This document shows positions 51,349 through 59,839 of a stretch of 64,000 nt of DNA, piece after piece. The notes below the pieces were generated by a model. The model saw only the letters and a program-made list of their open reading frames with translations, did no database searches and was not told where the DNA came from. The translations under genes and the position numbers were made by a program. The stretch lies in NCBI RefSeq assembly GCF_900167375.1, contig NZ_FUWY01000003.1, forward strand, positions 1-64,000. The letters run 5' to 3'. Position 1 is the stretch's first letter, and every line of letters starts with the position of its first letter. The DNA is from Anaerorhabdus furcosa (GTDB lineage Bacteria > Bacillota_I > Bacilli_A > Erysipelotrichales > Erysipelotrichaceae).

Positions 51349-52356
51349 TTAAAATAGATTATTATTTGTATAAAATGGTGATAACGCAGGATACTCAAGT
51401 AACTTCAAGCATTCATCATCCAGTTTAAATATAGTAATTGAACATCCTGCCATCTCCATTGATGTAGCATATTCACCTATATGTGGTAAAACACAACTAA
51501 CATTTTTTGATTTGCATAATTCAACAAGTTTACGATACAGAACAAACAATTCTTCCAAAGGGGTTGCACCTAATCCATTTACTAACACAGATATCTTATC
51601 TTCTGATTTTAAATGAAGCTCCCTATCTATTTTAGTAAAGATTAGTTGAGCAAGATCGTCTGCTTTCATAATATCTGCTATTTCAATTCCCGCTTCTCCA
51701 TGAATTCCCATTCCGATTTCCATTTTGCCCTCATCTACTGTAAATGTGGGCTCTCCTACAGTTGGAACAATGCAAGGTGATAAGGCAACACCCATTGTGC
51801 GTATATTCTCTAATGCCTTTTTTGTAATCGTTGCTACTTCTTCTAAACTATATCCTAGTTCTGCTGCAGCTCCAGCGATTTTAAAAGCATACACCATCCC
51901 TGCTACTCCTCGCCTTTTAGCAAAATCTTCAGATGATGCGATATCATCTGTTACAAGTACTGATGATGTTTTAATATCATCAAACTCTACTTCCTCAGTC
52001 GCCATCGCAAAATTCATTTTATCTCCACCATAATTACCATATAAGCAGAGTACACCTTTTCCACTATCACAGGCACGAATTAAATCTGCCATTTTTGATG
52101 CTGAAGGTGAAGCAAATACATCGCCAATAGCACAACCATCAAGTAAACCTTCTCCTACATACCCAAGGAATACCGGCAAATGTCCACTTCCGCCTGCCGT
52201 TACAATTCCTACTTTATCTTTTTTTCTTGAGTTATCAGCACGAACAAGCATTCTAAAGTCATCATTCAACATTTTTACCTGTCCTTGATATGCAAGGCAA
52301 ATTCCTTCTACTGTTTCCCTTACAAAATCTTGAGGGCTATTCAAAATTTTCTTCAT
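51349..52356 (-). CDS. dhaK: DhaK-type kinase subunit (substrate-binding)
   Basis: DhaK binds a small ketose covalently through a histidine before phosphorylation. The family motifs are VGIVTAGGSGHLPVFLGYVGEGLLDGCAIGDVFASPS, NYGGDKMNFAMA and MGIHGEAGIEI, with the hemiaminal His in the last. ATG 52356 lies one base after the aldolase stop with GGAGA six bases upstream; a TTG at 52371 is less likely. Length is 335 residues. In a polyol-type PTS operon with an aldolase, the substrate may be dihydroxyacetone or a related C4-C5 ketose such as erythrulose. Confidence 0.92.
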   Translation of the reverse strand: MKKILNSPQDFVRETVEGICLAYQGQVKMLNDDFRMLVRADNSRKKDKVGIVTAGGSGHLPVFLGYVGEGLLDGCAIGDVFASPSASKMADLIRACDSGKGVLCLYGNYGGDKMNFAMATEEVEFDDIKTSSVLVTDDIASSEDFAKRRGVAGMVYAFKIAGAAAELGYSLEEVATITKKALENIRTMGVALSPCIVPTVGEPTFTVDEGKMEIGMGIHGEAGIEIADIMKADDLAQLIFTKIDRELHLKSEDKISVLVNGLGATPLEELFVLYRKLVELCKSKNVSCVLPHIGEYATSMEMAGCSITIFKLDDECLKLLEYPALSPFYTNNNLF

Positions 52357-52357
52357 T

Positions 52358-53008
52358 TTATTTCTCCGCAAATACTTCTGGATATTTCCAACTCTCTAAT
52401 TCTGCCTTTGTAAATACTGCTGGTTCTTTTCCTTGATTAATCATGAGTGTATTGAAATAAATTTCTGCCACTTCTTCAATATATTGTGCGCTTAAAAATG
52501 CATCCGCAAGGGTTGGTCCTAAAGCAATAACACCATGCTTTTCCATCAGTAACATATCAGAATTTACTGCTGTTTCTGCAACACGTTTTGCTAAGTCAAT
52601 TGTTCCAGGTCTTCCATAAGGTGCTACTGGAATTTTCCCGTCTGCTAATCTAAATCCTGCGATTTCATAGATGACAGCAGGAATTGGTTTATTTAACACC
52701 GCAAAGGAAGTTCCCATTTTTGAATGAGTATGAGCAATTCCATACGCATTGGGACAAGCTTTATAAACTTCAACATGCATTAACGCTTCACTTGATGGTT
52801 TTAACCCTTCAAGCAGTTTTAAATCTTGATCTAGAACACTGATGTCACTAACTTTTAAACATTCTCTATCAACACCAGATGGGGTTATACACACATATCC
52901 AGTTTCTTTATCACGAATACTAAAATTTCCTGATTTATGCTTACACAATCCAATTCTTTGTGCCTCTAGTGCTACTCTTAATACTTCCTCTTTTAGATTT
53001 TCTAACAT
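52358..53008 (-). CDS. Class II aldolase (FucA/AraD type)
   Basis: The 216-residue protein has the class II aldolase/adducin fold: LCKHKSGNFSIRD, CITPSGVDRE, catalytic Glu in SSEALMHVEVYKA, zinc ligands HTHSKMG, and a third His in LLMEKHGVIALG. Relatives cleave L-fuculose-1-P, L-rhamnulose-1-P or tagatose-type phosphates into dihydroxyacetone phosphate and an aldehyde, or epimerise ribulose-5-P. The gene sits between the PTS permease and DhaK, 12 bp from the former. It probably acts on the phosphate imported by the PTS. Confidence 0.9.
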   Translation of the reverse strand: MLENLKEEVLRVALEAQRIGLCKHKSGNFSIRDKETGYVCITPSGVDRECLKVSDISVLDQDLKLLEGLKPSSEALMHVEVYKACPNAYGIAHTHSKMGTSFAVLNKPIPAVIYEIAGFRLADGKIPVAPYGRPGTIDLAKRVAETAVNSDMLLMEKHGVIALGPTLADAFLSAQYIEEVAEIYFNTLMINQGKEPAVFTKAELESWKYPEVFAEK

Positions 53009-53019
53009 AGTTTCTCCCT

Positions 53020-54363
53020 CTATTCAGTTTCACTGTCTTTCTTTTTCATTGTTTTAATATAGTATGCAAGTAAACCTGCCATAACAATTAATCCAACGAT
53101 ACCAATGACATTGCCTGATAATCCTGTTGAAATAAAATATCTAAATAATGGAGCCTCAACGCCAAAGTACGTAATCATTTGTCCAGCAGGAATAGTGATT
53201 GTACCTACAGCTTGTGCAAGTGCGGTTGCAGCAGGTGCAAACGCAGATGATACAAACAAATATATTGGTGTAAAAATTACGCCTAATATAAACATACGAA
53301 TTAGATTACCATTCGTTACTACTAATGCTGGTACAGCAACAATAATATTTACAATACCTGCAAGTGGTAAAACATTTGAGAATCCAAATTTAGCCATCAA
53401 GAAAGCTAACGCTAATTCAACTGGCACTAAAATAATTGAAACAATCCAAATTTCAGAACGTCCTGCCATAAATGGCCAATCTAGTCCAATATAAATTTCT
53501 CTGTCTTTGAATTTACTCTTCATAAATGTTCCAGCAGCATCCGCAATTGGAGCAAGTGCTTGCATAAATAATTTAGCAACCATAGGGAATAGAACAAGTG
53601 CTGTAGCAACTTTAATTGCTACTTGCAATGATGATCCAACTGAATTTCCAGCTAGAAGTGATAAAAGTAAACCAACAATGAATCCCATAACACTATTCTC
53701 TGAGAAGATTCCAAGTTTTTCTTTTATCTTATCTGTTTCAAAACTCTTTGAATTTAAACCAGGTATTTTATCCATTAATTTGTTAATTGGATTCATCCAT
53801 AATGCTTGTAGTAACATATAGTGTGTACATGTAACTCCAGGTATACCTGTTTCTTTTTGAATTTGTTTTTGGCTTGCACCACCCACAACTAGTTCAAGTA
53901 CAACTTGTACTGTTGCTGCTAAGAAACCAAGATAAATATTATTTGTAAATGCACTAACCATTGTAGCTGTGAAAATTTTACCCCAAACATTCCATAAATC
54001 TACATTAAGAACATTTGTCCAATTAAAGCCTAGCATGACTAAGTTAATAATAATTTGTAATGGAAATACTAATAATGCATATGGCCAAGCCCATGCAATT
54101 GCAGCCATAGGCGACCAACCCACATCAATTACATTGAGTGCAATACCCGTGTTCTCAACAAATTGAGTTGCTACTGGTGATATAGCACCAAACATAAAAT
54201 CTAAAATTACTGACATACCTGTAAATGCAACACCTAGTGTTAGACCTGCAATTACAGCTTTCTTTAGTTTTAATTTTACAATTAGTCCAATAATTATCAT
54301 AATTACTGGCAAAAATATCGCTGCCCCTAATCCTAAAATATATTGCAGAATATCATTAAACAT
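53020..54363 (-). CDS. PTS EIIC component, galactitol type (GatC-like)
   Basis: This 447-residue integral membrane protein with about eleven to twelve hydrophobic segments has the EIIC-GAT features: PVIMIIIGLIVKLKLKKAVIAGLTLGVAFTG, GWSPMAAIAWAWPYALLVFPLQI, WNVWGKIFTATMVS, and MKSKFKDREIYIGLDWPFMAGRSEIW. It transports a polyol or ketose while the EIIB at 54381-54656 phosphorylates it. The substrate is not decided by sequence; galactitol, or another C4-C6 polyol, is possible. It follows EIIB by 17 bp. Confidence 0.9.
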   Translation of the reverse strand: MFNDILQYILGLGAAIFLPVIMIIIGLIVKLKLKKAVIAGLTLGVAFTGMSVILDFMFGAISPVATQFVENTGIALNVIDVGWSPMAAIAWAWPYALLVFPLQIIINLVMLGFNWTNVLNVDLWNVWGKIFTATMVSAFTNNIYLGFLAATVQVVLELVVGGASQKQIQKETGIPGVTCTHYMLLQALWMNPINKLMDKIPGLNSKSFETDKIKEKLGIFSENSVMGFIVGLLLSLLAGNSVGSSLQVAIKVATALVLFPMVAKLFMQALAPIADAAGTFMKSKFKDREIYIGLDWPFMAGRSEIWIVSIILVPVELALAFLMAKFGFSNVLPLAGIVNIIVAVPALVVTNGNLIRMFILGVIFTPIYLFVSSAFAPAATALAQAVGTITIPAGQMITYFGVEAPLFRYFISTGLSGNVIGIVGLIVMAGLLAYYIKTMKKKDSETE

Positions 54364-54380
54364 TTTCTATCCTCCTTGTC

Positions 54381-54656
54381 TTACTTAAGTAAGTTTTTTA
54401 GTTTTTCGAATTCTTCGTCAATGCCCATTCCTGTTAAGAATGCAATTCCATTAACAGTTGGAACATCATATGATTTTGAACCTGGAACAATTGTGATATA
54501 AACATCCACAGAATCAATGATATTGTCTAATGACTTAATATCCACTGCTTCAACATGACAATTGATTCCTTCATTTTCTAGCATTGATTCAACTTTTGAT
54601 GCAACTGTTTGTGATGTTGCTACTCCCGATCCACATGCTACGACTACTTTTTTCAT
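54381..54656 (-). CDS. PTS EIIB component, galactitol type (GatB-like)
   Basis: A 91-residue EIIB: MKKVVVACGSGVATSQTVASKVESML, with the phosphocysteine at residue 8, and SYDVPTVNGIAFLTGMG. It receives phosphate from EIIA and transfers it to the sugar at EIIC. ATG 54656 overlaps the EIIA stop (ATGA) and follows GGAG by five bases. A GTG two codons upstream is also in frame. Confidence 0.92.
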   Translation of the reverse strand: MKKVVVACGSGVATSQTVASKVESMLENEGINCHVEAVDIKSLDNIIDSVDVYITIVPGSKSYDVPTVNGIAFLTGMGIDEEFEKLKNLLK

Positions 54657-55129
54657 ATACACTCCACCTCCTTTTCTTTTAAAATTTGTAAAAATTCTTC
54701 TTTATTTCTTGCCCTAGCAAGAGCTGAAACATTATCTTGATTCGATAATATATTCATTAAAAGTGATAAAACTGGAACTTGATTCTTTGGTTCACTTATC
54801 GCTAACATAAATATCAAATTTACCTCAATCTCCATTTTAGGATCTGCCATATATTTAAATTTCACAGGTCTATTTAGCTTCGCAATTGCTATTGCGTTCT
54901 TATTCACATGTTTACTTTCAGTATGTGGAATCGCAACATTGTAATTACCTAGCAATAACCCTGTTGGATATATTTCTTCTCTATTTAATACCCCCTCCAA
55001 ATACGTTTCCTTTACAATTCCCATTTCTTGCATCTTGTTTGCTAAAATTTGAAGAACTTTTTCTTTGTCTTGCTCATCAATATCTAAAATCACAAGATCT
55101 TCATTTATTGATTCACTTAAAATTCCCAT
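54653..55129 (-). CDS. PTS EIIA component, galactitol/fructose type
   Basis: The 158-residue EIIA domain has the phosphohistidine motif NYNVAIPHTESKHV, preceded by NREEIYPTGLL and followed by KFKYMADPKMEIEVNLIFMLA. It receives phosphate from HPr and passes it to EIIB. It is the first structural gene after the PRD regulator (10 bp) and overlaps EIIB by four bases. Confidence 0.92.
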   Translation of the reverse strand: MGILSESINEDLVILDIDEQDKEKVLQILANKMQEMGIVKETYLEGVLNREEIYPTGLLLGNYNVAIPHTESKHVNKNAIAIAKLNRPVKFKYMADPKMEIEVNLIFMLAISEPKNQVPVLSLLMNILSNQDNVSALARARNKEEFLQILKEKEVECI

Positions 55130-55139
55130 ACCATTTCTC

Positions 55140-57212
55140 CTATTCGTATTCTTCTATTAATTTGTGTAAACACTTTGGTGTTTGACATTCCATCATTTTT
55201 TGATAAAACTCTTTATTTTGTAATAAATTAACTAAACTAAAGAATGCTCTTAAATGTGATGCCATATCTGTTACTGATAAACAACAAACAAACTGAACTT
55301 CTCCTAATGGAGAATTGTAATCTACAGAATGATTTAATTTGATTAAACTAAATCCAGTTTTCTTCCCACCATCATCAACTCCTGCATGGGGTACCGCAAA
55401 TCCTTTTGCTAAAACCATATAAGGACCATTACTCTCAATTTTATTGATCATTGCATCAATATAACGTTTTTCTATATAACCCTTGTTCAATAATATTTCT
55501 GCTGATTTAGAAATACTTTCTTTCCAAGTTGATGCATCTTTTCCAAATTCAATCATCTCAATAGGGAGTAATTCAGATAGTTTTTTCTTTTCAGTTATCT
55601 CAGAATTTTCGCTAGTGTCTTTGCTTGATATTTGTTTCTTGACGACACTCTTTACTCTTTCTACAATTTCTCTCTCTTCTTTGAGATTATATTCCCTGAG
55701 TATTTCTGTAATTTCTGAAACTAGATTCTCTTCCTTTATTCCTTTTTCATTTAATAACCTTTGCGATTTAATGCTATTTACAGCTTGTGTTATTTTCGAG
55801 TAATCATCATCAGAGAAATTTAGATTAATTTTTATCCATGGAATTTCAATTTTTGATTCTCTACTTTTTACAGTAGATAGAATCATATCGACACCCTCCA
55901 ATTCAAAATTATCAGAAGCATGTACAGGCAAGATATCAATGATTGAGAAATCAAAATTGTTTTTTATCTTCTCCAAAAGCAATTGACTAGAAGCAATTCC
56001 TACATCACTTACAAGAACGACTTTAATTCCTGATTCTTTAATTTTTTTTCTTTCAATGGCTGCACACACATGCAAGACAATATATTCTTTTTCTATTTCT
56101 TTTATAGGTCGATTAAGTAGTTCTTCTAGAATATACATCGATCCATCAATAGCTTGTGCTATGTGTTTATTTTCATTACATACTTCTTTTAAAATTTTCT
56201 CATCAATGACATGTTGAATTTTCTTTCTTGTCATATATTCAACATGCAAGCATAATCTAATAAAGAATAAATAGTCATTTGATAAATCCAAATGCAATGA
56301 TTTCTTTAATTCCTCAATTAGTCGATTTACATAAAATTGAATACGAATGATGTCATTACTTACTTTGTTGGTCTTCAGATATTTCAGATTACTAAGTATA
56401 TTCGCTACACCATTGATTTCCTCTACTGGTAAATTAAGTGCGAATTCCTGATCAATGAGTTGACACAATTTATTTGCATTAATCTTATATTGCTCATCGA
56501 TCTTAGAAGCAATGTCTCTAATTAAATAACCTTCACGAATGCGATGCATCATAATATACAAATAAGCATTTATTCTTTTATAAGAGGAATCAGTCATCAT
56601 AATCTTGCAATTCGATTCAAAATAAGACATGACTTGGTTAACTCGATCAATCCCTTTGTCTTTTAAACTCTCGTTAAATGTTCTACTCAGTCCAATACTG
56701 AATACTGAGGTATCTGAGCAAATCATATCCAATAGCAACATTCGCTTGGAGTATTCATCTCCTTCAAGTTTTATTCCTTTATATTGCTCTGATGTATAAC
56801 TTACATCATGTTTTTTTGCAAATTCAGAAAGTACTTTTAAATCCATATTCACCGTAGAAACACTAATATATAATCGTTCTGCCATTTCTGAAATTGTTAG
56901 ATAATCATCAGCTTTTAATAGCATTTCAATAATGATATAAATTCTTTCATCTCTAGAAAGCTTATAATCATAGAATCCACTCTCATTAATTAAATGAAGA
57001 CAACTTTTTAAATCACTATAATCAAATGAGATATCCTTGTTTTGATGAATTATTATTTCCTTCATCTTTTTTTCACAGAGAAAATTATTCAATTCTTGAA
57101 TATCATTTCTTATACTTCTTTCTGAAACATTAAATTCATAAGCCAATTGAGTAATGGTTATCTCTGGATTATCCAATATTGAAATTATTATTTTCTTTGT
57201 TCGAATGTTCAT
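55140..57212 (-). CDS. PRD-domain transcriptional activator with EIIB and EIIA domains (BglG/MtlR type)
   Basis: Order in 690 residues: an N-terminal winged helix (PEITITQLAYEFNVSERSIRNDIQELNNFL), a second HTH (DDYLTISEMAERLYISVSTVNMDLKVLSEF), two PRDs with His regulation sites (about 190-400), an EIIB-like domain (KVVLVSDVGIASSQLLLEKI, lacking the usual Cys) and a C-terminal EIIA domain with phospho-His (MVLAKGFAVPHAGVDDG). Such proteins activate PTS operons according to HPr and EIIB phosphorylation. It heads the operon on the same strand, so it may also drive its own expression. Confidence 0.92.
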   Translation of the reverse strand: MNIRTKKIIISILDNPEITITQLAYEFNVSERSIRNDIQELNNFLCEKKMKEIIIHQNKDISFDYSDLKSCLHLINESGFYDYKLSRDERIYIIIEMLLKADDYLTISEMAERLYISVSTVNMDLKVLSEFAKKHDVSYTSEQYKGIKLEGDEYSKRMLLLDMICSDTSVFSIGLSRTFNESLKDKGIDRVNQVMSYFESNCKIMMTDSSYKRINAYLYIMMHRIREGYLIRDIASKIDEQYKINANKLCQLIDQEFALNLPVEEINGVANILSNLKYLKTNKVSNDIIRIQFYVNRLIEELKKSLHLDLSNDYLFFIRLCLHVEYMTRKKIQHVIDEKILKEVCNENKHIAQAIDGSMYILEELLNRPIKEIEKEYIVLHVCAAIERKKIKESGIKVVLVSDVGIASSQLLLEKIKNNFDFSIIDILPVHASDNFELEGVDMILSTVKSRESKIEIPWIKINLNFSDDDYSKITQAVNSIKSQRLLNEKGIKEENLVSEITEILREYNLKEEREIVERVKSVVKKQISSKDTSENSEITEKKKLSELLPIEMIEFGKDASTWKESISKSAEILLNKGYIEKRYIDAMINKIESNGPYMVLAKGFAVPHAGVDDGGKKTGFSLIKLNHSVDYNSPLGEVQFVCCLSVTDMASHLRAFFSLVNLLQNKEFYQKMMECQTPKCLHKLIEEYE

Positions 57213-57292
57213 AGCTTCCTCCTAATTTAAATTCTATATGAATCATTTTTTTATACCAAATTCGATTCTTTACTTATTTTTTGGAAAAAAAT

Positions 57293-57319
57293 AAACTTCG
57301 ACAATTGCTATCGAAGCTT
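57293..57319 (-). terminator. Terminator of the XRE/HipA-like kinase module
   Basis: CTTCGA (57296-57301) and TCGAAG (57311-57316) form the core stem, with two more A-T pairs beyond a mismatch. Read leftwards, a T-run (ATTTTTTTCC) follows. It separates the module from the PTS regulator gene. Confidence 0.65.
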
Positions 57320-57384
57320 ATTTCTTAATAAACTGTTTTTTCTTTATATATTATGCTGTTTATGTGGTAAAACTTAAATCCATT

Positions 57385-58206
57385 TCAATTCTTATTTTTT
57401 GCGAATAGATAAATATACTTCCTTCTTTGACTATTTATGATTTCACAAACTCTTTTTTTATACTCTTCCGGATAATTCAATTCTTTTTCTAGTATCTCTT
57501 CTACTATGTTTCTATCAAATAGAAAATTGATTTGCATTCCATATTTTTTCTCCGCTGCATCAAGTTGTTCATCAAAGCTTGTGCAAAATGTTTTTGATTT
57601 TACAGTTTCAATCAATTTTTCCGTTTCTTTCTTCATTGGATAATCCATTGTTACATCAGCTAGTAGAGATGCTCCATGATCGAAAAAGGGACAAAATTGA
57701 TAATCTCCTCTTTCATCTAATATGAATGCGATGTTATTCATATGGCGATCTTCATTTAGAAAAATTGCATCTATTTCCATGATTTTTGTTAAATATTCTC
57801 CCACATGTTTTAGCCCCGTTATCTCTTCTACTTTTTGCACAACAAAATCAATTCTATCTTCAACATTTTGTATACCATATATCGATTGATTAAGACTATG
57901 TCCATACACCTTTTTAAACAACTCCTCCATTGTTATTAATCTACTTCCCTCTTTTAGAAAATTCAAACTTTTGCATCCTAAAAACTCATTATCTTTATAT
58001 TCTATAATTTCTGTATCATATAGCACAAATTCATTAGCTGATAGTGATGAATAAGAAATCAATTTCGAAACAACATACTCGCTTAATCCCTCATAACCTG
58101 TGTAATCAGCTTTATACCACTCTTCATTTTGTCTCCATTTTAATTGATTACCTTTTGATGAACTTCTATTCAATTGTTCAACAGACTGTTCCAATAATTT
58201 TACCAT
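57385..58206 (-). CDS. HipA-like Ser/Thr kinase (HipT-type, lacking N-terminal HipA subdomain)
   Basis: The 273-residue protein has the HipA/CtkA kinase core only. A Ser-rich loop, RSSSKGNQLKW, with WYKAD (K32) resembles the HipA nucleotide-lysine region. Catalytic DAIFLNEDRHMNN (D153, N158) and metal-binding FFDHGASLL (D176) follow. Full HipA has over 430 residues and an N-subdomain that is absent here, as in HipT of HipBST systems. HipA kinases phosphorylate aminoacyl-tRNA synthetases and cause growth arrest. It starts four bases after the XRE gene, so the pair is an operon. The target is unknown. Confidence 0.78.
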   Translation of the reverse strand: MVKLLEQSVEQLNRSSSKGNQLKWRQNEEWYKADYTGYEGLSEYVVSKLISYSSLSANEFVLYDTEIIEYKDNEFLGCKSLNFLKEGSRLITMEELFKKVYGHSLNQSIYGIQNVEDRIDFVVQKVEEITGLKHVGEYLTKIMEIDAIFLNEDRHMNNIAFILDERGDYQFCPFFDHGASLLADVTMDYPMKKETEKLIETVKSKTFCTSFDEQLDAAEKKYGMQINFLFDRNIVEEILEKELNYPEEYKKRVCEIINSQRRKYIYLFAKNKN

Positions 58207-58210
58207 AGTA

Positions 58211-58759
58211 TTACCTTTCTACTTTTATCCAAAATTCATCTCCATATACTCTTCCTTCAGTTTTTTCAATTATCAAAAACGGATCATAAAATGGTATATC
58301 CAATTTTCTTAATTCAACTTTCAGCATATCTCTTTCCTCAGGAAAACATCTTTCTTTCAAAAAGTTTTTATAATCTTCATAATCAGGATTCAAATTATTA
58401 CCAAAAGCTCTATCCAAAACATTATTTGTGTAGTTGACTATTGATATTAATTGTTTTTTCTCATCAATATCAATTAAAGTACATATTCTTTCTCCTAACA
58501 TATAATACAATCGGATTATGTTTTCTCCTTTACTTGGAATTATCAATTTTTGTAGTAGATTTGGATTTTCATTTAAAAGCCATAATAATTTAGCTACTGA
58601 ACCATCCGCTTGCGTTCTTTCAGCTTCCCATGCTTCAACTGTCCGAGATGAAACATTCAACAATTCTCCTAATTCTCTTTGTGTTAGCTTATATTTTTTT
58701 CTTATTTTCTTTATTTCGATTGCTGGAATTTTGGGAACTCTCAAAAATTTATTATTCAT
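58211..58759 (-). CDS. XRE-type DNA-binding protein with C-terminal extension, likely antitoxin
   Basis: Residues of about 14-70 are a helix-turn-helix (IKKIRKKYKLTQRELGELLNVSSRTVEAWEAERTQADGSVAKLL), a form common in HigA/HipB-like antitoxins. The remaining 110 residues are unrecognised and end in FYDPFLIIEKTEGRVYGDEFWIKVER. This extension might do the job of the missing HipS or HipA N-subdomain. GAGGTG precedes the ATG at 58759. It is followed four bases later by the HipA-like kinase, and an inverted repeat in the promoter implies autorepression. Confidence 0.78.
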   Translation of the reverse strand: MNNKFLRVPKIPAIEIKKIRKKYKLTQRELGELLNVSSRTVEAWEAERTQADGSVAKLLWLLNENPNLLQKLIIPSKGENIIRLYYMLGERICTLIDIDEKKQLISIVNYTNNVLDRAFGNNLNPDYEDYKNFLKERCFPEERDMLKVELRKLDIPFYDPFLIIEKTEGRVYGDEFWIKVER

Positions 58760-58804
58760 ATCTCACCTCAACTACGATATTATAGTATTATTTAATATAT
58801 TCTT

Positions 58805-58828
58805 ATACTATTTTATAGTATATGTCAA
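58805..58828 (-). promoter_or_regulatory. Promoter and operator of the XRE/HipA-like module
   Basis: Read leftwards, -35 TTGACA (58828-58823) is followed by a perfect inverted repeat ATACTAT-TTT-ATAGTAT (58805-58821) that fills the spacer and touches the -10 region. A further ATAGTAT half-site is at 58782-58788. Binding of the XRE protein here would block transcription. Confidence 0.65.
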
Positions 58829-58883
58829 TGGTTTTAATCACAATTTAGTCAAAACAATTACTAAATGGTAATTTGCAAACAAA

Positions 58884-58903
58884 AACCTGATAAATATCAG
58901 GTT
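58884..58903 (-). terminator. Terminator after the AEC transporter gene
   Basis: AACCTGATA (58884-58892) and TATCAGGTT (58895-58903) form a 9-bp repeat with a two-base centre; leftwards a TTTTTG run follows. Confidence 0.8.
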
Positions 58904-58918
58904 GATTTGTAATCTCAA

Positions 58919-59833
58919 TTACCAAAACATTTGTGCAAGTACAACGATGATCGGAATAGTAACAATACTTAATATTGTTGTAAAAGAGATAATATGTGCA
59001 CTTGTTGTATAGTCTTTATTATACATCTGCGCAAAGATTGCAAGAGTATTGGCGCAAGGCACACTGTTAGCAACCAATACAATTAATTTGATTTGCATGT
59101 ATTCATTGGGTATGAATTTCAAGAACAATATAGAAAGTAGTGGTATTGCAATAAGTCTAGCAATCGCTACTAAATAACACTTCTTGTTTGTAAATAATTT
59201 AATAATTGAGTCTTTTGCTAAATATGTTCCTAGCACAATCATACTTAATGGTGTATTCATCGTCCCTATGCTTCGAAAAACATCTTCAATAATTGTGGGT
59301 AATTGAATTGGTGTACAATAGAGTACTAACCCGATAATTACCGCTAATGTATTTGGATTAGTGATAACCTTTTTAAATGATACTTCAGTTTTGTCACCAG
59401 TCATCATATAAATACCTAACGTCCAGACCAAGATAATGAATATAACAATGTATGCACTTAGATAAAATACTGCATCTTGACCAAACATTGCAATAATAAT
59501 GGGTACTCCTACAAAAGAAGAGTTTGTAAAGATAGAAGCAAAACGCTCTATGAGTTTATCACCTTTGAACATGATGTTTGCAAAGATAATACCTATTGCA
59601 ATAACAACTATACTTAATACAAAGGATAATCCCAATAGTTGAAATTCTACTATATTAAATTCACGAATAAATGATGTTACTAATACACTTGGAATAACAT
59701 AACGCAATAAGAAATTTCCTACTTGTTTAACTGTTTCATCATTGAATACTTTTTGTTTGTACAAGATATAACCAACAAACATTAAACAAAACATTTTAAC
59801 AATTTGAATTAATAAAGGGATAACAATTTCCAT
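58919..59833 (-). CDS. Auxin efflux carrier (AEC) family transporter
   Basis: The 304-residue membrane protein has about ten hydrophobic helices in two bundles and the family's NSSFVGVPIIIAMFG motif, with MFVGYILYKQKVF, NTPLSMIVLGTYLA and NSVPCANTLAIFAQMY. Bacterial members move malate, malonate or other organic anions. It lies seven bp after the M42 peptidase gene, so the two and the GNAT gene form an operon. Uptake or export of a peptide-derived compound is possible but not shown. Confidence 0.88.
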   Translation of the reverse strand: MEIVIPLLIQIVKMFCLMFVGYILYKQKVFNDETVKQVGNFLLRYVIPSVLVTSFIREFNIVEFQLLGLSFVLSIVVIAIGIIFANIMFKGDKLIERFASIFTNSSFVGVPIIIAMFGQDAVFYLSAYIVIFIILVWTLGIYMMTGDKTEVSFKKVITNPNTLAVIIGLVLYCTPIQLPTIIEDVFRSIGTMNTPLSMIVLGTYLAKDSIIKLFTNKKCYLVAIARLIAIPLLSILFLKFIPNEYMQIKLIVLVANSVPCANTLAIFAQMYNKDYTTSAHIISFTTILSIVTIPIIVVLAQMFW

Positions 59834-59839
59834 ATTTTA

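Noticed and set aside
57213-57384. Search for a riboswitch or RAT-type antiterminator before the PRD regulator
   Set aside because: Only the terminator of the upstream module (57293-57319) is recognisable; no competing antiterminator fold was found by eye.
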